Source: Vreelandella sp031769195 (GTDB taxonomy: Bacteria > Pseudomonadota > Gammaproteobacteria > Pseudomonadales > Halomonadaceae). From it: a stretch of 64,000 nucleotides of DNA. A program made the position numbers and the translations under genes. A model generated the notes under the pieces. That model did not search any database, was not told where the DNA came from, and was given only the letters and a program-made list of their open reading frames with translations. How positions within the stretch are numbered: the stretch's first letter is position 1; each line of letters opens with the position of its first letter. Shown here one piece after another: positions 43,902 through 52,525 of the stretch. The stretch lies in contig NZ_JAVHNP010000004.1 of the NCBI RefSeq assembly GCF_031769195.1, positions 372,001 through 436,000 of the forward strand. The letters are read 5' to 3'.

Positions 43902-46128
43902 GACGCCATTGCTCCAATGCAGCGTGAGTACGTACCGCACAGTGGCGCAGCGTGCCAAACGCATCGCTTAGCTGATCAAAGGAGGGCTGATCACTTCCTG
44001 CTAGTGTTTCTATGCGTTTTGCCTGGGTACCCAACTGGTCAGCGCCAATACTCAGTGATTCGCCTCGTAATTGGTGGGCCAAACGCTTCACCTGAGGCCA
44101 TACATCGCTTTTAAAACCAGCATCGGGAGTGACATAGTCCGCCAGTTGGGCCATGTAATCTCTTGCCTGCTGGTGATAGAGCACTACCAGTTGATTCACA
44201 TTATCAGCCCCTAGCGAGTCGATTAAGGCCGCAAGCGTTGCTTCATTAAGCAATTCAACATCACTCTGTTCGTGAGCGCTCGGAGCAGACGAAGAGGCGG
44301 CAGAAGTCGGGGCAGGCGCTAGTTGAAGCGCTAATACGTTACTTAACGCGAGCAGCGACAGTGGTTTGGTGATGTAGTCATTCATTCCGGCAGCCAGGCA
44401 GCGCCGTCGGTCATCTTCAGCACCGCCTGCGGTCATGGCCACAATCGGCACGGTACTGCACCATCCTCCTTGTGTGCGCAGCTGTTGGGTCACCGCCACG
44501 CCATCTATATCCGGCAGTTGAATATCCATAAAAATAAGATGGACTTGCTGGCGAGCCGCCATGGCGAGCGCCTCGTGGCCATTTTCAGCGCATACGACCT
44601 CACACCCTAGCCGTGACAGCAGCCCGACCGCTACTTTACGGTTTACCGCGTTGTCTTCCACTAACAGCAGTGAGGTGCCGCTAAAATCTTGCGTTGGCTC
44701 GGCAGGTAACGGCGTACTCACAGGGTTAGCCTCTACCAGCGGCAGCTCACACCAGAACGTACTGCCCTGGCCCGGCTGGCTGATAACGCCTAACCGCCCT
44801 TGCATCGCTTCGCTTAGCCGTTTGCAAATTGCTAATCCTAACCCTGTGCCGCCATAGCGGCGTGCAACGCTTTCATCCGCCTGCTGAAACGGTTCAAACA
44901 ACGTTTCCTGCTGCTCGCTGTTGAGGCCACAACCGGTATCACTAATTTCAAACGTAAGGTGCTCAACCGTGGAGGAGACGCGAATGGAGACGCTGCCATG
45001 GTCGGTAAACTTGATCGCATTCGCAATCAGGTTGAGCAAGATTTGACGTAACCGCCCTGCATCCATCATGACCCATGCAGGCACTAAGGGATCTACATGA
45101 AGTGAAAGCGCTAGGTCTTTCTCTTGGGCTCTAGGCTCAAAAAGCGCCATCACGCCTTCCACCAGCGGCGTAATGGCGGTAGGCGTCGTTTCCAGAGTTA
45201 AGTGGCCAGCCTCAATTTTAGAAAAATCGAGAATTTCGTTAATCATTGCCAGTAATTGGTTCGCGCTGTCATGAATAGTGCGAGCATAATCCTCCACTTG
45301 GGCGGGACTTGCTGGCTCGCGCAGCAGCTCGCTCATGCCAATCACCCCATTGAGCGGAGTACGAATTTCATGGCTCACCATGGCCAAAAAATCGGACTTA
45401 GCATGGTTAGCGGCTTGAGCCTGCTTGGCCGTGATCTGCAGCTGCTTGCCCAACTGCTCCTGCTCTCGGCGCGCGGCAGCGCTTTCGCGCATTTCACGCA
45501 CCAGAAAAATAATTACCGTAAGCACGGCAAAACTCATGCCAATCAAAAGCGAGATCAAGAGTTTATAGAGTGTGCTTAAGAGCGCTCGCTCTTCCGTCGC
45601 TGATTCGGCCAGATAACCATTAATGGCAATCACAAAACGTTCCGTCAACCGTGTTAGCGCCTGCAGTTCCGTTTCTAACGCCGTCACAGGTAGTGGTGCC
45701 AATACCTCGTGAGGTTCAAACATGGGATCTAAGATATCGAGCTGCTGCTGAATATGGTCCAGCAGCTCCCGCGCGGCGCTAATGCTCTGTAAAAGCGAGC
45801 TGACCTCCCCTTCTCTTAATAGGGTGATTCGGCTGTACAGTAGCTCAAACCGCAGGTTGAGTTCGTCCTGGGCGGCGGGAGAGAGCGGACCACGGGTATC
45901 CGCTAATAGGTGATTGAGTAGCTGCACGGCGTCGCGATCAAGTTTGTAGACCACCCAAGCGGTGTCTTCTCGCAAACTTTGCGTCAGATTATCCTGCCGC
46001 CATGCGGATAAGGCGGCCACCACCAGGGCAGCCGCAAACAGCAAAACCGTAATGATCGCCACCAGCTTAAGGCGGCGCGGGTAGCGAAGCAGTCGAGGTG
46101 CACGTGTGACGGAATCACTAGCGGACAT
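43882..46128 (-). CDS. Membrane hybrid sensor kinase with receiver and Hpt domains
   Basis: The 748-residue protein has TM1 (about 22-42), a periplasmic helical sensor of about 150 residues, TM2 (about 190-212) and an H-box (AMVSHEIRTPLNGVIGMSELL). The ATPase domain reads ISDTGCGL and YGGTGLGLAIC. A receiver follows (about 490-610: LLLVEDNAVNRKVAV, LIFMDIQLPDIDGVAV), then a C-terminal Hpt domain (about 640-745, histidine in LAHQLRGESLSIGA). This BarA/TorS-like tripartite relay passes phosphate to a separate regulator. It overlaps the SUOX-fold gene upstream by 11 bases and the FIST gene downstream by about 20, so the genes are probably cotranslated. Confidence 0.88.
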   Translation of the reverse strand: MSASDSVTRAPRLLRYPRRLKLVAIITVLLFAAALVVAALSAWRQDNLTQSLREDTAWVVYKLDRDAVQLLNHLLADTRGPLSPAAQDELNLRFELLYSRITLLREGEVSSLLQSISAARELLDHIQQQLDILDPMFEPHEVLAPLPVTALETELQALTRLTERFVIAINGYLAESATEERALLSTLYKLLISLLIGMSFAVLTVIIFLVREMRESAAARREQEQLGKQLQITAKQAQAANHAKSDFLAMVSHEIRTPLNGVIGMSELLREPASPAQVEDYARTIHDSANQLLAMINEILDFSKIEAGHLTLETTPTAITPLVEGVMALFEPRAQEKDLALSLHVDPLVPAWVMMDAGRLRQILLNLIANAIKFTDHGSVSIRVSSTVEHLTFEISDTGCGLNSEQQETLFEPFQQADESVARRYGGTGLGLAICKRLSEAMQGRLGVISQPGQGSTFWCELPLVEANPVSTPLPAEPTQDFSGTSLLLVEDNAVNRKVAVGLLSRLGCEVVCAENGHEALAMAARQQVHLIFMDIQLPDIDGVAVTQQLRTQGGWCSTVPIVAMTAGGAEDDRRRCLAAGMNDYITKPLSLLALSNVLALQLAPAPTSAASSSAPSAHEQSDVELLNEATLAALIDSLGADNVNQLVVLYHQQARDYMAQLADYVTPDAGFKSDVWPQVKRLAHQLRGESLSIGADQLGTQAKRIETLAGSDQPSFDQLSDAFGTLRHCAVRTHAALEQWRRDQQFH

Positions 46129-46630
46129 TAATCTGCATTACCTGCCATACAGCTCTAAAGCGCATGCGCTCGCTAAGTAGCGCTTCATCATGGTCAAAGG
46201 GGTAAAGGACCCATAAAGGCCCATACTCTCGGATAGGAATCGCCTGACCATCCCGCTCCAGAGCTAAAATAACGTCGTAGTCGTAGAAGTCAGCGACAGG
46301 GATTTCAGCTTCATAGCCGTTCAGCGCGGCCACGTTAATAGCCTCACCGTCAGCACCAATATGCTCCAGCAAGGTACGCATCAATGGTCCGCGATAGTGA
46401 CTGGTCCCTTCTGTCCACGGTGTGCCCGTGATGAAGTCATGCTGAGGAAGTCCACTCAGCATTGCCCGGTCAAAATGTACTTCATCGCCCACGTTGGCCG
46501 CCGCGATGTCGCCATCTATTTTCAGTATCACTGGTCCGCTCGGCACCGCCAGCGTATCTGACGTCTCAGCTAGCCCCGTATGGGGAATGCTGAACGCCAG
46601 CATAGTCCACCCCAATAACAACGCTTTCAC
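46118..46630 (-). CDS. Periplasmic SUOX/molybdopterin-binding-fold protein lacking cysteine
   Basis: The 170-residue exported protein has a signal peptide (ALLLGWTMLAFSIPHTGLA) and one domain with the fold of the oxidoreductase molybdopterin-binding family (ILKIDGDIAAANVGDEVHFD, YRGPLMRTLLEHIGADG, YGPLWVLYPFDHDEAL). No cysteine occurs anywhere, so the usual thiolate ligand of the molybdenum cofactor is missing. The GTG at 46630 was chosen because AAGGAAA lies upstream and it places the signal peptide at the N-terminus. It overlaps the membrane hybrid kinase gene, suggesting a periplasmic sensing partner. Confidence 0.75.
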   Translation of the reverse strand: MKALLLGWTMLAFSIPHTGLAETSDTLAVPSGPVILKIDGDIAAANVGDEVHFDRAMLSGLPQHDFITGTPWTEGTSHYRGPLMRTLLEHIGADGEAINVAALNGYEAEIPVADFYDYDVILALERDGQAIPIREYGPLWVLYPFDHDEALLSERMRFRAVWQVMQINVR

Positions 46631-46700
46631 TACTGTTTCCTTATATCGTAGCGCCCTTAGCGACGAAGCTATAACTGGCAACGAACGCGCAAAGCAATCA

Positions 46701-46732
46701 AAAAAAGAGATGGCGTAAGGGTACGCCATCTC
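46701..46732 (-). terminator. Intrinsic terminator of the DUF2189 gene
   Basis: An 11-bp perfect stem, GAGATGGCGTA / TACGCCATCTC, with a 4-base loop is followed on the minus strand by TTTTTTG. It separates the DUF2189 gene from the signalling cluster. Confidence 0.88.
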
Positions 46733-46800
46733 AATGCATAGGTCAGGCTAATATCGACTTTTTTGGTAAGCAGTGAGTAACACAAATAGCGTTTTTGCCG

Positions 46801-47622
46801 TTACGTTTTGAGTTTTTCAATGGGCTCAAACCGAACGAGCTCTTCATAGGCGTGCCAACTGGCATGGCCGAGCACCGGTAGAATCAGAGCTAAACCGATA
46901 TAAAAGGTCATGACCCCCACTAACACACAGCCTGTGAGAATCGTCGCCCATAGCAACATGGGGCGGAAATTACGCGCCACACAGCGCACACTGGCTTCAA
47001 TGCCTTCCATAAAGGTGAGGTCTTGATCCATTAAGGTAGGAATGGCAACCACGCTGATTGCAAAGGCACCAAACGCTAATACGCCCCCCGCTATCGTGCC
47101 GACCGCCAACATACCCAAGCCTTCCGGTGTGGTAACCATAGTGGTGTAAAGTGTTGCTGGACTGGGTACTTCAAAGCCAAAAAATAGCGCAAACAGCAGC
47201 GTGGCAAGACGAATCCAGGCAAGGAAGAAGATCATCATCATAACGCCCATCATAGCCAACTGCCCGGCATGGGGGCGCCAGCTACCAAAGGCATCGCCTA
47301 AGTTTGGGACACGACCATGCTCAAGCGCTCGGCTAATCCCATAAGAGCCCACGGCCACGAGCGGCCCTACAAACATAAAACCTGAAATCATGGGCAATAG
47401 CCAATACCAGTAGCCTAGTGTGTAGGTTCCTAATGTAATGGCGATGCTCAATCCCACCCAAAACATGCCGTACGCAAGGCTGATTGATGACGCCCTACGG
47501 AAGTCTTCCATGCCGGCGGCTAACCATGCCCTAGGCCGGTCCATGCCGACTTTATTGATAATAATTTTAACGTTGGGCGCACCGTCTAAGTGGTCGTGTG
47601 TTTTTGTTGTTACTGCATTCAT
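46801..47622 (-). CDS. DUF2189 membrane protein
   Basis: The 273-residue protein has about six hydrophobic helices and the features of DUF2189: an N-terminal WLAAGMEDFRRASSISLAYGM segment, YYWLLPMISGFMFVGPLVAV-like TM2-3 and VVAIPTLMDQDLTFMEGIEASVRCVARN. The function is unknown; members are sometimes found near respiratory oxidase genes, but not here. AGGAG precedes the ATG. It is a single-gene unit with its own terminator. Confidence 0.82.
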   Translation of the reverse strand: MNAVTTKTHDHLDGAPNVKIIINKVGMDRPRAWLAAGMEDFRRASSISLAYGMFWVGLSIAITLGTYTLGYWYWLLPMISGFMFVGPLVAVGSYGISRALEHGRVPNLGDAFGSWRPHAGQLAMMGVMMMIFFLAWIRLATLLFALFFGFEVPSPATLYTTMVTTPEGLGMLAVGTIAGGVLAFGAFAISVVAIPTLMDQDLTFMEGIEASVRCVARNFRPMLLWATILTGCVLVGVMTFYIGLALILPVLGHASWHAYEELVRFEPIEKLKT

Positions 47623-47925
47623 GGCGTAACTCCTATGATTTACCCCAAATTGCTGTCACTGACCCAAGCACCAAGGTAAATAGTTACCATGTGTGTTGAT
47701 GACCATTAATCCAACGTTAATGGCTTAATGTCTTATTAATGTAGCTGAGCCATTGCCGAGTGAGTGCCTTGTAAGGGTACGCAGTACAAAAAATCTTTCA
47801 GCAGCGCTCTTCACGACAATTAATTCGATGCGTTAGCAACCCGTAATATTACGCTTCAGCCTAAGTATCCGGCATAAAAAAAGCCCCAGACCGAAGGTCT
47901 GAGGCTTTCATCACGCAGGTAGAGA
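47623..47925. other. Intergenic region upstream of the DUF2189 gene
   Basis: This 303-base AT-rich stretch holds a perfect 7-bp dyad, CCATTAA-TCCAACG-TTAATGG (47703-47723), about 80 bases before the DUF2189 start, and the uspA terminator at 47876-47907. Nothing else is recognised. Confidence 0.5.
47876..47907 (-). terminator. Intrinsic terminator of the TAXI-TRAP-uspA operon
   Basis: A 12-bp stem with one wobble pair (AAGCCCCAGACC / GGTCTGAGGCTT, loop GAA) is followed on the minus strand by TTTTT and lies 19 bases after the uspA stop. Confidence 0.9.
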
Positions 47926-48354
47926 TTAGCGCACGATCATCACGGATACTTTGGCGTGATGAACGACATGCTCGGCATTAGGGCCCAGCACGTAATCGAC
48001 GAATTTCCGTTTGGTATGAGATGCCATCACAATCAAGTCGGCATCAATTTTCTTGCCCACTTTGATAATGGCTTCCCACGGCGAGCCATCGACGATCACG
48101 CTCTGGGTTTTAATCCCTTCGGGAACTTGCTCTTGAATAAACTTATGCTGCGCCTCTTTCATCGCTGCATGCGCTTTTTCAGAGAAGTTTTTCGGAAAAT
48201 AAGCGCCTACCATCGGCATTTTAAATTCCGGCAGTACCGTGACCACATGCAGCGATGCGCCAAACGTTTGGCACAGCGTTATGGCAGTGGGCAGCGCTTT
48301 CTTCCATGACGCTTCTTCATTCAAGTCCACGGGGAGTAGCACTTTATGGTACAT
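47926..48354 (-). CDS. UspA-family universal stress protein linked to a TRAP transporter (TeaD-like)
   Basis: The 142-residue protein has a Usp fold: N-terminal KVLLPVDLNEEASWKKAL and a C-terminal nucleotide-binding pattern (IVMASHTKRKFVDYVLGPNAEHVVHHAKVSVMIV). The G-x2-G-x9-G-S/T motif is altered (LGPNAEHV). In H. elongata the homologous TeaD binds ATP and negatively affects the TeaABC ectoine transporter. This copy starts 10 bases after the TRAP permease stop, with GAGGAGG upstream, so it likely modulates that transporter. Confidence 0.9.
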   Translation of the reverse strand: MYHKVLLPVDLNEEASWKKALPTAITLCQTFGASLHVVTVLPEFKMPMVGAYFPKNFSEKAHAAMKEAQHKFIQEQVPEGIKTQSVIVDGSPWEAIIKVGKKIDADLIVMASHTKRKFVDYVLGPNAEHVVHHAKVSVMIVR

Positions 48355-48364
48355 AGCAACCTCC

Positions 48365-50965
48365 TCAGGCCGCAGCCACTTCGTTGGATTGCTCATGACG
48401 CCGACGGCGACGCTGCATCACCACCACTAGGCCAAAGATGCCCAGCGCGGGTAGCCACATCCACTCCTTGGTCCAACGGTCCACTGGGGCCAACACCTCA
48501 AGGATCTCTTGGTCGAAATCAAAGCCCAGCTCAGCCGCTTGGCTGCCGAACTCGACGAAGTCGACCAGGGTTTGGTCACCCTCTTCGTAAAGCTCCATAC
48601 CCAGGTTCGCCATGCGCTCTTCACCCGTATCGCCTCGTGGTACGGGGACGAGTACATAGGTGGTCATGGGCGCACCGAAGTCGTCCTCACCGGCAATTTG
48701 CACACGCAGGTTGCTGCCATCATCGACCCGGCCTAGCGCCTCAGCAAACTGTGCAGGCGGCACCGACTCATAGGGGTCGTGAATTTTGTCCATCCAGAAG
48801 CCTGGGCGGAACAGCGTAAACGCCACCAACAGCAGTAACAGTGACTCGTACCAGCGGTTACGGGTCAACATGTAACCTTGTGTGCCTGCCGCAAAGATCA
48901 GCATGGCAATGGTCGCTACTATAAACACCACAATGCCTTGCATCACCGTGACATCAATCAACAGTAAGTCTGTGTTGAAGATGAACAGGAACGGCAGCGC
49001 AGCGGTGCGTAAGCTGTAGTAAAACGCCTGGAAGCCAGTACGCAGCGGGTCACCACCTGACACAGCCGCTGCCGCAAAGGAGGCCAAGCCAACCGGCGGC
49101 GTGACATCCGCCATGATCCCGAAGTAGAACACGAACAGGTGCACAGCAATCAGTGGCACGATCAGGCCATTTTGCTGGCCAAGCAGCACAATCACCGGTG
49201 CCATCAGCGCCGATACCACAATGTAGTTGGCGGTGGTGGGTAGCCCCATCCCCAGAATCAGACTCAGCAGCGCCGTCAGCAGCAGGATCATCATCAGGTT
49301 ACCGCCTGAGAGGATTTCCACTACGTCCGCAAGTACCAGGCCTACCCCTGTTTGGGAAACTGCGCCCACCACGATACCCGCCGTGGCAGTGGCAATGCCG
49401 ATACCGATCATATTGCGCGCACCGGTCACTAAGCCATCCCACAGGTCTTTAAAGCCTTCTTTAATATCCGCCGCCATGCGGCTGCGACCACGGAAAATGG
49501 CAATAATCGGACGCTGCGTCACCATGATGAAAATCATAAACATGGTGGCCCAGAACGCGGATAGTCCAGGCGAAAGACGCTCAACCATCAAACACCACAC
49601 CAGCACAACAACCGGCAGAATGTAGTGCAGGCCCACCATCACCGTCGGGCGTGTTTGAGGCAGTTGAACGACCTCAGAGTTGGGATCATCCATCTCCAGC
49701 TCTGGATAGTTAGCGCCTACTTTCAACAGGCCAACATAGGCAATCGCCAAGCCAACAGACACCACCCATGGCGTCGCTTCACCCAGCACTGGCTTCAGCC
49801 AGCCAAGGCCATAGTAGACGGCAATAGAGAGCCCCATGAGCAGCAATAAGCCCGTCATAAAGCCAATCACTTTGTTCAACAACGGACGGGCTGGGTTGCT
49901 TGAAGGCAGGCCTTTCATATTGGCCTTAAGCGCTTCCAGGTGAACAATATAGATAAGGGCAATGTAGGAAATCAGCGCTGGTAAGAAAGCGTGCTTAATG
50001 ACGTCGACATAAGGAATACCGACATACTCCACCATCAAGAAAGCAGCAGCCCCCATGACGGGCGGCATAATCTGGCCATTCACTGAAGACGATACTTCCA
50101 CCGCGCCCGCTTTTTCCGCACTAAAGCCGACCCGCTTCATCATCGGAATCGTAAACGTACCGGTGGTAACGGTATTAGCAATCGACGACCCCGAGATCAA
50201 ACCGGTCATACCTGACGCAACCACTGCTGCTTTAGCCGGGCCGCCTTTAAAGTGGCCTAACATTGAGAACGCCACTTTAATGAAGTAATTACCGGCACCC
50301 GCTTTATCCAGCAGCGCACCAAACAGTACAAACAGGAAAACAAAGCTGGTGGATACCCCAAGCGCAATACCAAACACCCCTTGGGTGCCCAGCCACTGGT
50401 GGTTAATCAAACCGCCCAAGCTAACGCCACGGTGCGCCAAAATACCCGGCATATAAGGGCCAAACAGCGAATAGGCAATAAACACCGCCGCCACAATCAT
50501 CAGGGGTGGCCCCAATGCTCGGCGTGTTGCCTCAAGCAACATCAAAATACCGACAATGCCCACCACGATATCCTGGGTAATCGGTAACCCAGGCCGTTGG
50601 GCCAAATCAGCATAGAAAATAAATAGATAGGCACCGCAAAATGCCGCCACCGCTGCCAGTGCCCAGTCAGCCAACGGCACGCGATCACGAGGCGAACGCT
50701 TGAAAGCGGGGTACGCCATAAAGGCTAAAAAGAGCGCAAACGCCAAATGAATCGAGCGCGCTTCCGTGGCGCTAAACACGCCAAAGCCAACAATATAGGG
50801 AAGTGGCGATGCAATCCATAGCTGAAACAGCGACCAAGCGGCTGCAATACTTACTAGCAGCTTACCGGGTACGCCTAGGGGTTTCCGTGCCCCTGTATCA
50901 CTGGAAGCGACCATATCTTCCAGGTCGTTCTCAGCGGCTGCCGAAGGGTGTTTGTCATCACGCAT
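48365..50965 (-). CDS. TRAP transporter fused permease (4TM-12TM) with DUF3394 tail
   Basis: The protein of about 866 residues fuses the small DctQ-like and large DctM-like subunits of a TRAP transporter. Hallmarks are GGPAKAAVVASGMTGLISGSS, SSVNGQIMPPVMGAAAFL, GMGLPTTANYIV and TPPVGLASFAAAAVSGG. After the last main helix, a soluble region of about 115 residues (from DKIHDPYESVPP) matches the DUF3394-type tail, followed by a final helix and an arginine-rich end. It works with the TAXI-family binding protein encoded just upstream. ATG 50965 is preferred; ATG 50998 adds eleven residues. Confidence 0.92.
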   Translation of the reverse strand: MRDDKHPSAAAENDLEDMVASSDTGARKPLGVPGKLLVSIAAAWSLFQLWIASPLPYIVGFGVFSATEARSIHLAFALFLAFMAYPAFKRSPRDRVPLADWALAAVAAFCGAYLFIFYADLAQRPGLPITQDIVVGIVGILMLLEATRRALGPPLMIVAAVFIAYSLFGPYMPGILAHRGVSLGGLINHQWLGTQGVFGIALGVSTSFVFLFVLFGALLDKAGAGNYFIKVAFSMLGHFKGGPAKAAVVASGMTGLISGSSIANTVTTGTFTIPMMKRVGFSAEKAGAVEVSSSVNGQIMPPVMGAAAFLMVEYVGIPYVDVIKHAFLPALISYIALIYIVHLEALKANMKGLPSSNPARPLLNKVIGFMTGLLLLMGLSIAVYYGLGWLKPVLGEATPWVVSVGLAIAYVGLLKVGANYPELEMDDPNSEVVQLPQTRPTVMVGLHYILPVVVLVWCLMVERLSPGLSAFWATMFMIFIMVTQRPIIAIFRGRSRMAADIKEGFKDLWDGLVTGARNMIGIGIATATAGIVVGAVSQTGVGLVLADVVEILSGGNLMMILLLTALLSLILGMGLPTTANYIVVSALMAPVIVLLGQQNGLIVPLIAVHLFVFYFGIMADVTPPVGLASFAAAAVSGGDPLRTGFQAFYYSLRTAALPFLFIFNTDLLLIDVTVMQGIVVFIVATIAMLIFAAGTQGYMLTRNRWYESLLLLLVAFTLFRPGFWMDKIHDPYESVPPAQFAEALGRVDDGSNLRVQIAGEDDFGAPMTTYVLVPVPRGDTGEERMANLGMELYEEGDQTLVDFVEFGSQAAELGFDFDQEILEVLAPVDRWTKEWMWLPALGIFGLVVVMQRRRRRHEQSNEVAAA

Positions 50966-51099
50966 ACGCTTGCCCTGCCTAATGGTCAGCGCTGACAATC
51001 AGCGCTTTCAACAAGAAGCGCGGACACCCATGGTGCCCGCGCTTTGCAACTCACAGCGACGCTACTCACCTTTCGTTAATAGCGTCACTCTTTCACGAC

Positions 51100-52080
51100 T
51101 TACTCGATCCAACCACGCTCACGGTAGTAACGTGCTGCGCCGTCGTGCAGCGGAGCGGTTAAACCGTCAGAGATCATGTCTTCTTCGTTGAGGTTTTCAA
51201 ACGCTGGGTGCAGACGCTTGAAACGATCAAAGTTTTCGAAGACCGCTTTCACAGTTTCGTAAACGATGTCTTCATCTACCGCCGTAGAGGAAACGAAGGT
51301 TGCTGCTACACCGAAGGTTTCAACGTCTTCGTCGTTACCACGATACAGGCCGCCCGGAATCACAGAACGGGTGTAGTAGGGGTACTCTTCGATCAGACCG
51401 TCGATCTCTTCGCCCGTCACAGAGACCAGACGCGCATCAATGGTGGTGGTCGCTTCTTGGATAGAGCCGTTCGGGTGGCCTACCACGTAAACCATAGCAT
51501 CGATGTTGTTGTCAGACAGGGCAGCTGCCTGCTCAGCAGCATCTAGCTGAGAAGCCAGGGCGAAGGTGTCTTCGTCCCAACCAAACGCTTCCATGACCAC
51601 ATCCATGGTGTTGCGCTGGCCAGAACCGGGGTTACCGATGTTCACGCGCTTGCCCGGGAAGTCACTGATGTTCTCAATGCCTGAATCCGCACGAGCTACC
51701 ACCGTCAGCGGCTCACCATGCATGGTGAAGACAGCGCGCATATCTTCCCAAGCGCCCTCTTCTTCAAAGTTCGCTTCACCGTGATAAGCACGGTACTGAA
51801 CGTCGGACTGTACAACGCCCATGTCCAGCTCGCCGCTCTTCATGCCGTTGACGTTAGCAACGGAGCCACCGGTAGACGGGGCGTTACAGCGAATGTTGTG
51901 CTCATCGCTACCACGGTTAACCATACGACAGACCGACTGGCCAACCACATAGTAAACACCGGTTTGGCCGCCGGTACCGATAGTGATGTAGCGCTCCTGG
52001 GCAACCGCCGGGGAGGCGAACGTTGCCGCAGCAATTAACGCGCCAGAGAAGGCCGCGGTAGAAAATACATGGCGTTTCAT
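51100..52080 (-). CDS. TAXI-family TRAP solute-binding protein
   Basis: The 326-residue exported protein has a signal peptide (AFSGALIAAATFASPAVAQ) and the TAXI signature (ITIGTGGQTGVYYVVGQSVC, CNAPSTGGSVANVNGMKSGELDMGVVQSD, VNIGNPGSGQR). TAXI proteins deliver glutamate, glutamine or other unidentified solutes to fused TRAP permeases. It is first in the operon binding protein - permease - UspA. The ATG at 52080 is preceded by GAGGTG. Confidence 0.93.
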   Translation of the reverse strand: MKRHVFSTAAFSGALIAAATFASPAVAQERYITIGTGGQTGVYYVVGQSVCRMVNRGSDEHNIRCNAPSTGGSVANVNGMKSGELDMGVVQSDVQYRAYHGEANFEEEGAWEDMRAVFTMHGEPLTVVARADSGIENISDFPGKRVNIGNPGSGQRNTMDVVMEAFGWDEDTFALASQLDAAEQAAALSDNNIDAMVYVVGHPNGSIQEATTTIDARLVSVTGEEIDGLIEEYPYYTRSVIPGGLYRGNDEDVETFGVAATFVSSTAVDEDIVYETVKAVFENFDRFKRLHPAFENLNEEDMISDGLTAPLHDGAARYYRERGWIE

Positions 52081-52525
52081 GAACACACCTCTTTATCTTG
52101 ATGTTGTGAGCGTTATGCGCTTTGCAACCACCTGCAGAACGGTTCCCTTCAGGTGCTTCGGTTCCAAAACGTTGTCAAGACAGTCTTTTATCAACCTCGG
52201 CATTAAGTGCCGACTGCTCCTACTTTAGCGAAAAAAAAGCTAATTGGCGAAGCACGATGCAATTTTGTCCCTGCCGCAGTGCAATACAAATACCCGTGGG
52301 GTCTCGTTTTTCAACACGATGTACATCGCCGTATGGACCGTCTTTGTGGGTAGCTGTCGTATGAGCCGCAGTCCAAGCCCAGTCACCTTCACGGTTTCAT
52401 GAGCTTGTCGCGATATCAACGGGATCTTTATTAGTTTAGCGGCCTGTAACGTTTAGTAAACGTTAAAGCATTTCAACTGGGTATGCCGTATCGGTATAGG
52501 GCATCCCTAATTGATGCTCCTAAGG
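52081..52525. other. 445-base regulatory region upstream of the TAXI-TRAP operon
   Basis: No gene is visible here. It holds a 12-bp palindrome CGATGTACATCG (52317-52328) and the 19-bp palindrome TAACGTTTAGTAAACGTTA (52447-52465). A further copy of TAAACGTTA occurs at 52527-52535, inside the end of dctM. The region must carry the TAXI operon promoter and the 3' end of the dctPQM transcript; no clear intrinsic terminator is seen for the latter. Confidence 0.55.
52447..52465. promoter_or_regulatory. 19-bp perfect palindrome, candidate operator
   Basis: TAACGTTTA-G-TAAACGTTA is perfectly symmetric around one base. It is too AT-rich and too short-looped for a terminator. It lies 367 bases before the TAXI binding-protein start and about 60 bases after dctM. 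A half-site copy is repeated in the dctM 3' end. Confidence 0.5.

Noticed and set aside
52122..52364. A possible 80-residue gene on the plus strand between the TRAP operons
   Set aside because: No ribosome-binding site, unusual composition and no family resemblance; the region fits a regulatory role better.
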